From an uncultured Lachnospiraceae bacterium (GTDB lineage Bacteria; Bacillota; Clostridia; Lachnospirales; Lachnospiraceae): a stretch of DNA of 64,000 nt. This document shows, piece after piece, positions 18,083-27,287 of this stretch. The notes under the pieces are model-generated. The model did not search any database. It saw only the letters and a list, made by a program, of their open reading frames with translations, and was not told where the DNA came from. The stretch is taken from the NCBI GenBank assembly GCA_902766825.1, contig CACXFB010000075.1:1-64000 (forward strand). Reading direction: 5' to 3'. Position numbers and translations under genes: made by a program. How positions within the stretch are numbered: the first letter of the stretch is position 1; each line of letters starts with the position of its first letter.

Positions 18083-19744
18083 ATGGCTTACTGTAAGAAT
18101 TGTCATAAGTACATAGATGATGGATTAAAATATTGCGAGGAATGTGCAGATAAGATCAACGGTGGTGATTTTTCGGAAGACTATCTTGATAATCTTCTCA
18201 AATCTGTTGTTGAAGATGATGAACAGCCTGAGGATAATGATGAATCTGCAGATGTTAATGATATAGAAGTTCTTGATAAAATTTTCGGCAATTTTTCAGA
18301 GGAATCTAAAGAGGATGAAGAGGATTCACAGAACTATGACGGAAGCAATATGGATATTGAATCTCTTATTGAAGAGGGAAACCAGTATTCAAAAGAGATA
18401 ATTAACAACAGGGATAATTCTGAAGGTAACAATGATTCTGAATTATACGATGAGAATGGAATGTATATTGCAAAAGATGATTCTGTTATAGAAGATAATT
18501 CTTTAGAGGAAGAAGCATATTCGGATGAACTCCAGAATGTTTTAACTTTAGATAATATAGCTCCTGATGAAGAAGCTATGAAAGATGTCAATGATTATAT
18601 AGATAATGCTACAGAAGATGAGTTGTTAGAATTGCTTGATAATATGGCTAACGATGATTCTGTTGAAGAAGAGACTACTAAGGAAGAAATTGAAGTTCCA
18701 ACGAATGATGATGAAGCTTCGAAAGATGATGTAAAAGCTGATTTTGAAGACAACGCTAACGACAATAGTGAGGAACAGTCATCGGAATATGTTTTAAATC
18801 AGGATGATGAAGAAGTACAATTTGATGAAGCAAATGATGAAACCGATGATGCATCAAATGATGAAACCAATGATACATCAAATGATGAAACCAATGATGT
18901 ATCTGAAAAAGAAGAGAGTAAGGCTGACGATGAATTTTCTACCGAAGATGGTACTGTCTTTATGGCAAAGAAAAAAGAAAGTATTTTTAAAAAACTTTTC
19001 GGTAATGTCATCAATGAAGATGAAGAAAGTAATGATTCCGATTCGGCACAAGAAGACGAAGATGAAGAAGCAGCTAAGTTAGAAAAGAAAAAACAAAAAG
19101 AAGAGGCTAAACAGGCAAAACTTGCAGCAAAGCAGGCTTTAAAAGAAAAAAAGGCAGATGAAAAAAGAAGAAAAGCAGCACAGAAAGAACTTGAAAACAA
19201 AGATCAAAAAGATGATTCAGAAAAAGGGCACATTAATAAGATTGGTGCATCAATTGTATTTGTTTTAGCTGCCGGAATTTGTGTGGCCATTATTATTACG
19301 CAGACTCGTTTTTCATATTCTAATAAAATCAAAACATGTGAAAAGTATTATGATCAGGGGCAATATAAATATGCTTACCTTGAGATTAACGGAATGAAAT
19401 TAAAAGGGGATGATGTTGAACTTTACGACAAATTAAGAACAATTATGTATGTTCAACAATATATTGACGATGGTGATAATTTTTATGAGATAAAGCTTTA
19501 TGATAAGTCAGTACATGCATTTCTTACAGCCTTGGAAAAATACAAGGTTAATTATGAAACGGCGCAGGATAATGAAGTGGCAGATGTTTATGACACGATG
19601 TATCAGTTAACGCTTGAAAAGTTAAATGAGATGTATGGTATTGATGAGAATAAAGCCAATGAAATTATCAGTAAAGAAGACGGAGAGGATTATTCTCTTG
19701 CAGTCAGGGAGTATACAAAGGATTTATATTTAGAGGAACAATGA
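18083..19744 (+). CDS. Zinc-ribbon, acidic-linker, single-pass membrane protein
   Basis: A 553-residue protein of unknown function. The N-terminus has a zinc ribbon (Cys4, Cys7, Cys18, Cys21). A long, very acidic low-complexity region (about 25-310) follows, including three 8-residue NDET(N/D)D(A/T/V)S repeats. Next come a lysine/alanine-rich charged coiled coil (about 325-380) and one membrane helix at about 388-408 (GASIVFVLAAGICVAIIIT). The C-terminal 140 residues are probably helical, TPR-like (CEKYYDQGQYKYAYLEI, YDKSVHAFLTALEKY), and placed outside if the N-terminus is cytoplasmic. The architecture is family-like in Clostridia but the role is unknown. It lies 16 bases before hisH. Confidence 0.75.
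   Translation: MAYCKNCHKYIDDGLKYCEECADKINGGDFSEDYLDNLLKSVVEDDEQPEDNDESADVNDIEVLDKIFGNFSEESKEDEEDSQNYDGSNMDIESLIEEGNQYSKEIINNRDNSEGNNDSELYDENGMYIAKDDSVIEDNSLEEEAYSDELQNVLTLDNIAPDEEAMKDVNDYIDNATEDELLELLDNMANDDSVEEETTKEEIEVPTNDDEASKDDVKADFEDNANDNSEEQSSEYVLNQDDEEVQFDEANDETDDASNDETNDTSNDETNDVSEKEESKADDEFSTEDGTVFMAKKKESIFKKLFGNVINEDEESNDSDSAQEDEDEEAAKLEKKKQKEEAKQAKLAAKQALKEKKADEKRRKAAQKELENKDQKDDSEKGHINKIGASIVFVLAAGICVAIIITQTRFSYSNKIKTCEKYYDQGQYKYAYLEINGMKLKGDDVELYDKLRTIMYVQQYIDDGDNFYEIKLYDKSVHAFLTALEKYKVNYETAQDNEVADVYDTMYQLTLEKLNEMYGIDENKANEIISKEDGEDYSLAVREYTKDLYLEEQ
18833..18904 (+). repeat. Three 24-bp in-frame tandem repeats
   Basis: Units at 18833-18856, 18857-18880 and 18881-18904, nearly identical (AATGATGAAACCAATGAT plus six bases). 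They encode the acidic repeats inside the zinc-ribbon membrane protein and are a likely site of length variation by slippage. Confidence 0.9.
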
Positions 19745-19760
19745 AAGGATTTTTTTAAAA

Positions 19761-20366
19761 ATGATAGCAATTATTGATTATGATGCCGGTAACCTGAAAA
19801 GTGTTGAGAAAGCACTTATGTATCTCGGAAATGAAGTTATAGTAAGTTCAGATGCTGATGTTATTGCAAAAGCGGATAAAGTAATTCTTCCAGGGGTAGG
19901 AGCATTTGGCGATTGTATGGACAAGCTTAATCAGTTTAATCTCGTTGATGTTATTAAGGATACCGTCAAGTCAGGAAAACCATTCCTTGGAATTTGTCTC
20001 GGACTTCAGTTATTGTTTGAAGAAAGTGAAGAATCAGAAGGTGTAAAAGGACTTGGAATTTTAAAAGGAAAGATTATAAGAATTCCTAAAAAAGAAGGTC
20101 TTAAAGTACCTCATATGGGATGGAATAATCTTGATATCAAAGAAGGAGCATCTTTATTTAAGGGAATAGAGAAAAGCCCTTATGTATATTTTGTTCACTC
20201 GTATTATCTTAAAGCGGAAAATGAAGCAGAAGTTGCAGCTACAACCAATTATTCAACTCTGATTCATGCATCTGTAGAAAAAGACAATATATTTGCATGC
20301 CAGTTCCATCCTGAAAAAAGCGGTGATGTAGGTCTTAAAATTCTTGATAATTTCGCAAAATTATAA
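19761..20366 (+). CDS. hisH: Imidazole glycerol phosphate synthase, glutaminase subunit
   Basis: A 201-residue class I glutamine amidotransferase. It has ILPGVGAFGDCMD, the nucleophile elbow GICLGLQLLFE with the catalytic Cys near residue 79, and the C-terminal His/Glu pair in CQFHPEKSG. It supplies ammonia to HisF. It lies 20 bases before hisF, so the two subunits are co-produced. Confidence 0.95.
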   Translation: MIAIIDYDAGNLKSVEKALMYLGNEVIVSSDADVIAKADKVILPGVGAFGDCMDKLNQFNLVDVIKDTVKSGKPFLGICLGLQLLFEESEESEGVKGLGILKGKIIRIPKKEGLKVPHMGWNNLDIKEGASLFKGIEKSPYVYFVHSYYLKAENEAEVAATTNYSTLIHASVEKDNIFACQFHPEKSGDVGLKILDNFAKL

Positions 20367-20386
20367 TTAGTTAAAGTGAGGATATT

Positions 20387-21148
20387 ATGTTTACAAAAAG
20401 AATAATTCCATGTCTTGATGTTAATAACGGACGTGTGGTTAAAGGAATAAACTTTGTTGATTTACAGGATGCTGGCGACCCGGTTGAGGTTGGTGCCGCA
20501 TACGGAAAAGCAGGTGCTGATGAGCTTGTATTTCTTGATATAACAGCTTCATCTGACGCAAGAGCCATTAAGCTAGATATGGTCAGAAAAGTTGCTAGAA
20601 CTGTTTTTATTCCGTTTACAGTAGGTGGTGGAATAAGAACAGTAGATGATTTTAAAGTGTTACTTAGGGAAGGTGCCGATAAGGTTGCTGTTAATTCGGC
20701 TGCGATTATGAACCCTGAGCTTATTACACAGGCTGCATTAAAATTCGGAAGCCAGTGTGTAGTTGTTGCAATCGATGCAAAAAGAAGAGCAGACAACAGC
20801 GGCTGGAATATATTTAAAAACGGTGGACGTGTTGATATGGGCATTGATGCAGTTGAGTGGGCTATAGAGGCTGCTAAACTTGGTGCCGGTGAAATTCTTC
20901 TTACAAGTATGGATTGTGATGGAACAAAAGATGGATACGATCTTGAACTTACAAGAACCGTTGCTGATAATGTTAGCATTCCTGTTATAGCGTCAGGTGG
21001 AGCAGGAAAACTTGAGCATTTTTATGATGCTTTGACTGAAGGTGGTGCTGATGCCGCACTTGCAGCCTCATTATTCCATTATAAAGAACTTGAGATTAAT
21101 GAAGTAAAAGAGTATCTTGCATCAAGAGATGTGCCTGTAAGACTTTAA
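20387..21148 (+). CDS. hisF: Imidazole glycerol phosphate synthase, cyclase subunit
   Basis: A 253-residue TIM barrel of normal length. Catalytic Asp is in [14 protein letters not shown] (about residue 11), the second acid in VVAIDAKRR (about 130), and [13 protein letters not shown] is a phosphate loop. It forms IGP and AICAR from PRFAR and ammonia. hisH and hisF stand apart from the other his genes; a PHP-type histidinol phosphatase is 18 kb away. Its stop overlaps the beginning of the ung translation region. Confidence 0.96.
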   Translation: MFTKRIIPCLDVNNGRVVKGINFVDLQDAGDPVEVGAAYGKAGADELVFLDITASSDARAIKLDMVRKVARTVFIPFTVGGGIRTVDDFKVLLREGADKVAVNSAAIMNPELITQAALKFGSQCVVVAIDAKRRADNSGWNIFKNGGRVDMGIDAVEWAIEAAKLGAGEILLTSMDCDGTKDGYDLELTRTVADNVSIPVIASGGAGKLEHFYDALTEGGADAALAASLFHYKELEINEVKEYLASRDVPVRL

Positions 21149-21165
21149 TGAAGGAGGATATCGTA

Positions 21166-21831
21166 ATGTCGCAATTGGATAATGACTGGTCTGTTGCCTT
21201 GGCTGATGAATTCAAAAAGCCTTATTACAAACAGCTTTACAGTTTCGTTAAAAACGAATACATGACAACAGTTGTATATCCGCCTGCAGATGATATTTTT
21301 AATGCATTGCATCTCACCCCATTAAGTAACGTAAAATGCGTAATATTGGGGCAGGATCCTTATCATAATGAAGGACAGGCTCACGGTTTATCTTTTTCGG
21401 TAAAGGATGGAGTTGATATACCACCTTCTCTTGTAAATATTTATAAGGAATTGCATGATGACCTGGGATGTACAATTCCTGATACCGGTGATCTTACAAA
21501 ATGGGCTAAGCAGGGAGTGCTTTTACTTAACACTGTTTTAACAGTTCGGGCACATAATGCTAATTCTCATCAGGGAAGAGGCTGGGAGCAGTTTACTGAT
21601 GCAATAATTAATATAATAAATGCACAGGACAGACCTGTTGTATATTTGCTTTGGGGTTCCCCTGCAAGAAAGAAAAAAGCAATGCTTAATAATCCAAAAC
21701 AGCTTGTGCTTGAAGCACCTCATCCAAGTCCGCTGTCAGCTTACAGAGGTTTTTTTGGATGCAGGCATTTCAGTCAGGCAAATGATTTTTTAAAGGCTAA
21801 TAACATTGAGCCTGTTGACTGGCAGATATAA
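21166..21831 (+). CDS. ung: Uracil-DNA glycosylase, family 1
   Basis: A 221-residue enzyme that removes uracil from DNA. The water-activating loop CVILGQDPYHNEGQAHGLSFS, LLNTVLTVR and the HPSPLSAYRGFFG DNA-intercalation loop are all present. The start at 21166 follows AAGGAGG; an ATG at 21148 overlapping the hisF stop is upstream of that RBS and not preferred. It is probably in one operon with hisHF. A bidirectional terminator follows. Confidence 0.97.
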   Translation: MSQLDNDWSVALADEFKKPYYKQLYSFVKNEYMTTVVYPPADDIFNALHLTPLSNVKCVILGQDPYHNEGQAHGLSFSVKDGVDIPPSLVNIYKELHDDLGCTIPDTGDLTKWAKQGVLLLNTVLTVRAHNANSHQGRGWEQFTDAIINIINAQDRPVVYLLWGSPARKKKAMLNNPKQLVLEAPHPSPLSAYRGFFGCRHFSQANDFLKANNIEPVDWQI

Positions 21832-21851
21832 TTATAAAAAAAATTAAAAAA

Positions 21852-21890
21852 AGAGGATGAATCTCAATTTGATATTCGAGATTCATCCTT
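21852..21890. terminator. Bidirectional terminator between ung and the activase fusion
   Basis: A 12-bp stem (21854-21865 with 21878-21889), AGGATGAATCTC and its complement, is flanked by A-rich DNA on the left and T-rich DNA on the right. Confidence 0.88.
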
Positions 21891-21904
21891 TATTATTTAA
21901 ATAA

Positions 21905-24900
21905 TTAAAGATTCTTTTTTGCGGTAGAGAGCATAAGCTTGATTCTGTTAAGCTGGTTAACCTCACTTGCTCCAGGATCGTAGTCAATTGCAACAATGTT
22001 TGACTTAGGATACTTTTGTCTTATTGACTTGATAACACCTTTACCTACAATATGGTTTGGCAGACAGGCAAAAGGCTGCGCACAGACGATATTATTGGTA
22101 CCGCTTGTTATAAGTTCTATCATTTCCGCCGTTAAGAACCAGCCTTCACCGGTCTGGTTACCCATTGATACGAATGGCTCGGCAAGTTTAGCAAGCTCAG
22201 CGATATTCTTGTTAGGGTGGAAGCGGTTGCTCTTTTCAAATGCTTCTTTTGCAGATTTTCTGAGTGTCTCCAATAATTTAATTATGAAATTATTGACATA
22301 GACATTCTTTTTAGGTTTACCAAAGTATTCATACTTGTATTTTGCATCATATACACAGTAGAGGAAGAAATCAATAAGATCCGGACATACAGCTTCTGCG
22401 CCTTCAGCCTCTAACTGTTCAACAAGATAATTGTTGGCTGCAGGCATAAACTTAACGAGTATCTCACCAACTATTCCTACCTTAGGCTTCTTGATGTCTA
22501 AGAGTTCAATTTCATCAAATTCTTTAATTATATGACGAAGATTCTTTTTGTATGTCTTAAAATCAGCTTTCTTAAGCGATTCTATACATTTTGCAACCCA
22601 TTTTTCATGAAGGGCATTAACTGATCCTTCGACCTTTTCATATGGTCTTGTAGCGTATACAACCTTCATAAATACATCACCGTAAACAAGTGACTGGAAT
22701 GCACGAACAAGTGTCTTGTAATCAAACTTCATACCTGGGTTTGATTCTATTCCGGCACTTATTGAGATTACAGGAATCTGTGGGAGTCCGGCTTTAATAA
22801 GCGCTCTTCGTATAAATCCGATATAATTGGTTGCACGACATCCGCCACCTGTCTGTGTAATTGCAAGAGCAACTTTATTAACATCATATTTGCCTGATGC
22901 AAGAGCATTCATAAACTGACCTACAACCATCAAAGAAGGGTAGCAGGCATCGTTATTTACGTATTTAAGACCAAAGTCAACAGCTTCCCTGCCGTCATTT
23001 GCCAGAATCTCAACATTGTAACCGCTGTAACGAAGAGCAGGCTGTAAGAGGTCAAAGTGTATAGGGGACATCTGAGGGCAAAGAATAGTATATTCTTTTC
23101 TCATCTTTTCCGTAAATACAACTCTGTTGTGAATTGCGCTTGCACTGCCTTCAATTTTAAGTTTTTTACGCTCTCTGTCGGCAACTGCAGAAAGTAGAGA
23201 ACGTATTCTGATTCTTGCAGCACCGAGGTTACTTACTTCATCAATCTTAAGAACAGTGTAAAGCTTACCTGATGCGTTACAAATATCACTTACCATATCA
23301 GTTGTAACGGCATCAAGTCCGCAACCGAATGAGTTAAGCTGAATAATCTGTAATCTGTCGTTAGTTGTAACATATGAAGCTGCAGCATAAAGTCTTGTAT
23401 GGTATACCCACTGGTCACTAACTATGATTGGGCGCTTGATTTCTCCAAGATGAGATACACTGTCTTCAGTAAGTACAGCAACATCATAGGAATTAATTAA
23501 TTCAGGAATACCATGATTGATTTCTGGATCTATATGATATGGTCTTCCGGCAAGGACAATACCCATCTTGTTGTTTTTCTCAAGATATTCGATTGTCTCT
23601 TCACCTTTTTTGCGAATTAAATCACGTACATGTTCGAGTTCTGCCCATCCTGCATGTACAGCATCTTTAATTTCTTTTGCAGGTATATCATGTTCTGCAA
23701 ACAGTTTGATAAGTCTGTCACCGATTATTTTTTCACTTTCAAATGAAAGGAACGGATTTTCGTAAACAATATCCTGTGTGGCAAGTTCTTCAACGTTGTT
23801 ACGTATGTTTTCACCGTAACTTGTAACGATAGGGCAGTTGTAATTGTTGCCTGCTTCACTGTTTTCTTTTCTTTCATATGCGACACATGGATAGAAGATA
23901 TATCTTATTCCCTGACGTATAAGCCATGAAATGTGACCGTGTGCAATCTTTGCAGGGTAGCACTCTGATTCACTTGGAATTGATTCTATACCAAGTTCAT
24001 AAATTTTTCTTGTAGACTCAGGAGAGAGTACTACGCGGTATCCGAGACTGGTGAAGAATTTATACCAGAAAGGATAGTTCTCATACATATTAAGTACTCT
24101 TGGAATTCCGACCTCGCCTCTGTAGGCTTTATCTTTCTCAAGAGGCTCATAGCCAAAAGTAATATCGTTTTTATATTTAAAAAGGTTAGGTATATCGTTG
24201 TTTTTCTTCGACTGTCCAAGACCTTTTTCACATCTGTTACCACTGATGTATCTTCTTCCACCACTGAATTTGTTAATTGTAAGGTGACAGTTGTTAGTAC
24301 ATCCTTTACATCTTGACATAGTAGTCTCGAATTTAAGATCGTTAATCTGGTCAATTGTAAGCATTGTGCTTTCTTTACCTTCATAATGCTCCCTTGCAAT
24401 TAATGCAGCACCGAAAGCTCCCATTATTCCGGCAATATCAGGACGAATAGCATTAACACCTGCAATCTTTTCAAATGTTCTAAGAACAGCGTCGTTGTAG
24501 AAAGTTCCACCCTGAACGACAATATTCTTGCCAAGATCTGATGAATCCGAAAGCTTGATAACTTTGAAAAGTGCATTTTTGATAACTGAATATGCAAGTC
24601 CTGCAGAGATATCATCAACGCCGGCACCTTCTTTTTGAGCCTGCTTAACCTTTGAATTCATGAATACGGTACATCTTGTACCAAGGTCTATAGGACTTTT
24701 AGATTTAAGGGCAATTTTTGCAAAATCAGCTACGCTGTAGTTAAGTGATTTTGCAAAAGTTTCTATAAATGAACCGCATCCTGATGAACATGCTTCGTTG
24801 AGCTGTACGTTATCAACTGAATGATTCTTAATGCGGATGCATTTCATATCCTGACCGCCGATATCAAGAATACAGTCAACTTCAGGTTTAAAGAATGATG

Positions 24901-26125
24901 CGGCATAATAATGTGAAACAGTCTCAACTTCGCCTTCATCAAGTAAAAGGGCAGCTTTTATGAGGTGTTCGCCGTATCCTGTCGAGCAGGAACGGACAAT
25001 GTTAACGCCCTCAGGAAGTTTGCTGTAAATCTCTTTTATTGATTTGATGGTAGTTTTAAGAGGGCTACCGTTATTGTTGCTGTAAAATGAATACAGAAGT
25101 TCGCCGTCTTCACCTACAAGCGCAACTTTAGTTGTTGTTGAACCGGCATCGATTCCAAGGAAACAGTTACCTGTATACTCGGAAAGATTACCTTTAACAA
25201 CCTTATATTTATCATGTCTTTCTTTGAATTCGTTATAATCCTTTTCACTTTCAAATAAAGGATCGAGTCTTGCAACCTCTACTTCAAGGCTGATTTTTTC
25301 AGAAAGCTTTTTGTTAAGTTCAGATAAACTTGTGATTACATTGAATTCACTGTTCATTGCAGCTCCAATAGCAGCAAAAAGGTGAGAGTGATCAGGCGCG
25401 ATTATCTGTTCATCTGTAAGCTTTAGCGTTCTTATAAAGCACTCTTTAAGTTCTGTTAAGAAATGAAGAGGTCCACCTAAAAATGCAACATTTCCTCTAA
25501 TAGGTTTACCACATGCAAGACCGCTGATAGTCTGGTTAACAACAGCCTGGAATATGGATACTGCAAGATCAGGCTTTGTAGCACCGTCATTAATAAGAGG
25601 CTGTATATCGGTTTTTGCAAAAACACCGCAACGTGCAGCGATTGGATATATTGATTTGTAATCCTTGGCATATTCATTAAGACCTGCAGCATCAGTTTTT
25701 AAAAGAGATGCCATCTGGTCGATAAAAGAACCTGTACCACCGGCACAGATACCATTCATACGCTGTTCAATATTTCCATCAGAAAAATATATTATCTTTG
25801 CATCCTCACCACCAAGTTCGATAGCAACATTACAATGAGGGGCAAAGTCAGAAAGAGAAGTTGATACAGCAACTACTTCCTGAACAAAAGGGATTCCAAG
25901 GTGGTTAGATATAGACAGACCTCCGGAACCTGTTATAACAGGAGATAAAGCTATATCACCAACTTTGTCTAACGCCTTTTTGGTTAATTTATAAAGCGTT
26001 TCCTGAATGTTGGCAAAATGTCTCTCATAATCAGAAAACAATATGTTATTATCTTTGTCTAGAACCGCAATTTTAACTGTTGTGGAACCAATGTCGATTC
26101 CTAAAGTATTTTCTTTACTAATCAT
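21905..26125 (-). CDS. Giant acyl-CoA dehydratase activase / reductase fusion protein
   Basis: A 1406-residue protein with two BcrAD/BadFG-type ASKHA ATPase domains in tandem. Copy 1 (about 7-255) has LGIDIGSTTVKIAVLD and ICAGGTGSFIDQM; copy 2 (about 320-590) has LGIDAGSTTTKVALV and EACSSGCGSFIETF. The Cys-Gly-Gly motifs fit the dimer-bridging [4Fe-4S] of 2-hydroxyacyl-CoA dehydratase activators. A Cys-rich segment (CKGCTNNCHL, about 603) starts a DUF2229-like region. The C-terminal third (about 1015-1400, CPQMSPIHFDLLQP, QTGGGCRATNYIGF, FACLPNHIVGKG) resembles HgdB-type reductase subunits. It probably couples ATP hydrolysis to low-potential electron transfer; the substrate is unknown. It is a single gene. 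Confidence 0.88.
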   Translation of the reverse strand: MISKENTLGIDIGSTTVKIAVLDKDNNILFSDYERHFANIQETLYKLTKKALDKVGDIALSPVITGSGGLSISNHLGIPFVQEVVAVSTSLSDFAPHCNVAIELGGEDAKIIYFSDGNIEQRMNGICAGGTGSFIDQMASLLKTDAAGLNEYAKDYKSIYPIAARCGVFAKTDIQPLINDGATKPDLAVSIFQAVVNQTISGLACGKPIRGNVAFLGGPLHFLTELKECFIRTLKLTDEQIIAPDHSHLFAAIGAAMNSEFNVITSLSELNKKLSEKISLEVEVARLDPLFESEKDYNEFKERHDKYKVVKGNLSEYTGNCFLGIDAGSTTTKVALVGEDGELLYSFYSNNNGSPLKTTIKSIKEIYSKLPEGVNIVRSCSTGYGEHLIKAALLLDEGEVETVSHYYAASFFKPEVDCILDIGGQDMKCIRIKNHSVDNVQLNEACSSGCGSFIETFAKSLNYSVADFAKIALKSKSPIDLGTRCTVFMNSKVKQAQKEGAGVDDISAGLAYSVIKNALFKVIKLSDSSDLGKNIVVQGGTFYNDAVLRTFEKIAGVNAIRPDIAGIMGAFGAALIAREHYEGKESTMLTIDQINDLKFETTMSRCKGCTNNCHLTINKFSGGRRYISGNRCEKGLGQSKKNNDIPNLFKYKNDITFGYEPLEKDKAYRGEVGIPRVLNMYENYPFWYKFFTSLGYRVVLSPESTRKIYELGIESIPSESECYPAKIAHGHISWLIRQGIRYIFYPCVAYERKENSEAGNNYNCPIVTSYGENIRNNVEELATQDIVYENPFLSFESEKIIGDRLIKLFAEHDIPAKEIKDAVHAGWAELEHVRDLIRKKGEETIEYLEKNNKMGIVLAGRPYHIDPEINHGIPELINSYDVAVLTEDSVSHLGEIKRPIIVSDQWVYHTRLYAAASYVTTNDRLQIIQLNSFGCGLDAVTTDMVSDICNASGKLYTVLKIDEVSNLGAARIRIRSLLSAVADRERKKLKIEGSASAIHNRVVFTEKMRKEYTILCPQMSPIHFDLLQPALRYSGYNVEILANDGREAVDFGLKYVNNDACYPSLMVVGQFMNALASGKYDVNKVALAITQTGGGCRATNYIGFIRRALIKAGLPQIPVISISAGIESNPGMKFDYKTLVRAFQSLVYGDVFMKVVYATRPYEKVEGSVNALHEKWVAKCIESLKKADFKTYKKNLRHIIKEFDEIELLDIKKPKVGIVGEILVKFMPAANNYLVEQLEAEGAEAVCPDLIDFFLYCVYDAKYKYEYFGKPKKNVYVNNFIIKLLETLRKSAKEAFEKSNRFHPNKNIAELAKLAEPFVSMGNQTGEGWFLTAEMIELITSGTNNIVCAQPFACLPNHIVGKGVIKSIRQKYPKSNIVAIDYDPGASEVNQLNRIKLMLSTAKKNL

Positions 26126-26243
26126 AAGTAGATTCTCCTTTTTCGCAAAAACACTATAATTATACGATATAATTTTTTTATCTTCAACAAATATTGATAA
26201 AATTAAATGTAAAGAAAATATTAGAAATTATAGATTGTACTGT

Positions 26244-26273
26244 TTGACAAGCAATATTGATTAAATATATAAT
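26244..26273 (+). promoter_or_regulatory. Promoter of the rhomboid-like/GT-C unit
   Basis: A perfect TTGACA, an 18-base spacer and a perfect TATAAT, 40 bases before the start at 26314. Confidence 0.85.
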
Positions 26274-26313
26274 TAGTTAGTTTAATGAAAAATATAATTA
26301 TAGGGAGATAGTT

Positions 26314-27267
26314 ATGACTCAGAGAAGACAAAGAAAATTAGGATTAATTGACAGACTTGAAAGGAAATTTGGCAGGTTTGCAATAAGGAATCTTGTTAGA
26401 TTTATAATTGGATTTTCCATTGCCGGTACAATTATATTTCTTGTATGGCCGGAGATTTACATGCAATATTTATCACTTGACTGGTATCAGATAATACATA
26501 ATTTCCAGGTGTGGAGATTACTTTCGTTTATGATTGTTCCGCCAACAAGTGTTGATACAGAGAATTATGGTAACCTTATATGGGTTGCTTTTGAAATATA
26601 TATTTATTTTATTATGGGAACATCAATTGAAAATGCAATTGGTACATTCAAATTTAACCTGTATTATCTGCTTGGATGGTTTTTCATTGTATTTGGTAAT
26701 CTTGGAGCATATTTACTTGCCGGCTTCGTTTTTGGAGAGTATGAGGCAACGTCGGCATTAATAGGAATGATGTGTTTTACATGTTTTGCATATGTTAACA
26801 GATCAATGATAATGCTTTTTGCTACTATTTATCCTGATGCAGAATTTTTGTTGTTTTTCTTTATTCCTGTTAAGGCAAAATGGCTTGGATGGATTGATGG
26901 AATAATATATGGTGTGTATTTTGTGAAATATATAGTACAGGGAGTTCAGCTACAAAATGGCGAACTTGGCATATATTCACTGGTATATTATTTTATGGCA
27001 TTTTTAATTTTACTTAGTTTCCTTAACTTTATTATTTTCTTCTTTGCAATAAATAATAAAAGGAATTCTTACAATAAGCCTTCAAAAGCAGCAAAGGCTT
27101 TTGGAAGAAAGATAAAAGATGGACAGAAGAAGAACAGCGTTCATAAATGCTGTATTTGCGGCAGAACATCTGAAGATTGTCCTGAATTACAATTTAGGTA
27201 TTGTTCTAAATGTACAGGTAATAAAGAATATTGTTCGGACCACTTATTTACACATGTCCATGAATAG
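26314..27267 (+). CDS. Rhomboid-like membrane protein with C-terminal zinc finger
   Basis: A 317-residue protein with a basic N-terminus, about six membrane helices (from about 28 to 250) and a cytoplasmic-looking C-terminus. The overall layout recalls rhomboid/derlin folds (VWRLLSFMIVPP after helix 1; a YEATSALIGMM segment where rhomboids have GxSG). The catalytic histidine motif in the penultimate helix is not visible, so protease activity is doubtful. Residues about 278-317 contain a Cys/His cluster (CCICGRTSEDC, YCSKC, YCSDHLFTHVH) suggesting a two-zinc finger. Function unknown. It is 21 bases before the glycosyltransferase gene. Confidence 0.65.
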   Translation: MTQRRQRKLGLIDRLERKFGRFAIRNLVRFIIGFSIAGTIIFLVWPEIYMQYLSLDWYQIIHNFQVWRLLSFMIVPPTSVDTENYGNLIWVAFEIYIYFIMGTSIENAIGTFKFNLYYLLGWFFIVFGNLGAYLLAGFVFGEYEATSALIGMMCFTCFAYVNRSMIMLFATIYPDAEFLLFFFIPVKAKWLGWIDGIIYGVYFVKYIVQGVQLQNGELGIYSLVYYFMAFLILLSFLNFIIFFFAINNKRNSYNKPSKAAKAFGRKIKDGQKKNSVHKCCICGRTSEDCPELQFRYCSKCTGNKEYCSDHLFTHVHE

Positions 27268-27287
27268 GAACAGAGGAGATTAATCTT

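Noticed and set aside
18833..18904. CRISPR-like repeats
   Set aside because: Repeats are contiguous and in frame inside a coding sequence, with no spacers and no cas genes. The same applies to 44271-44402.
18799..19200. Long minus-strand frame (133 codons) opposite the zinc-ribbon gene
   Set aside because: Ser/Leu/Phe-rich translation is the expected shadow of the Asp/Glu/Lys-rich repeats; no RBS.
26126..26313. Search for a riboswitch or small RNA in the intergenic space
   Set aside because: Only a promoter for the rhomboid-like gene was seen; no conserved structure recognised.
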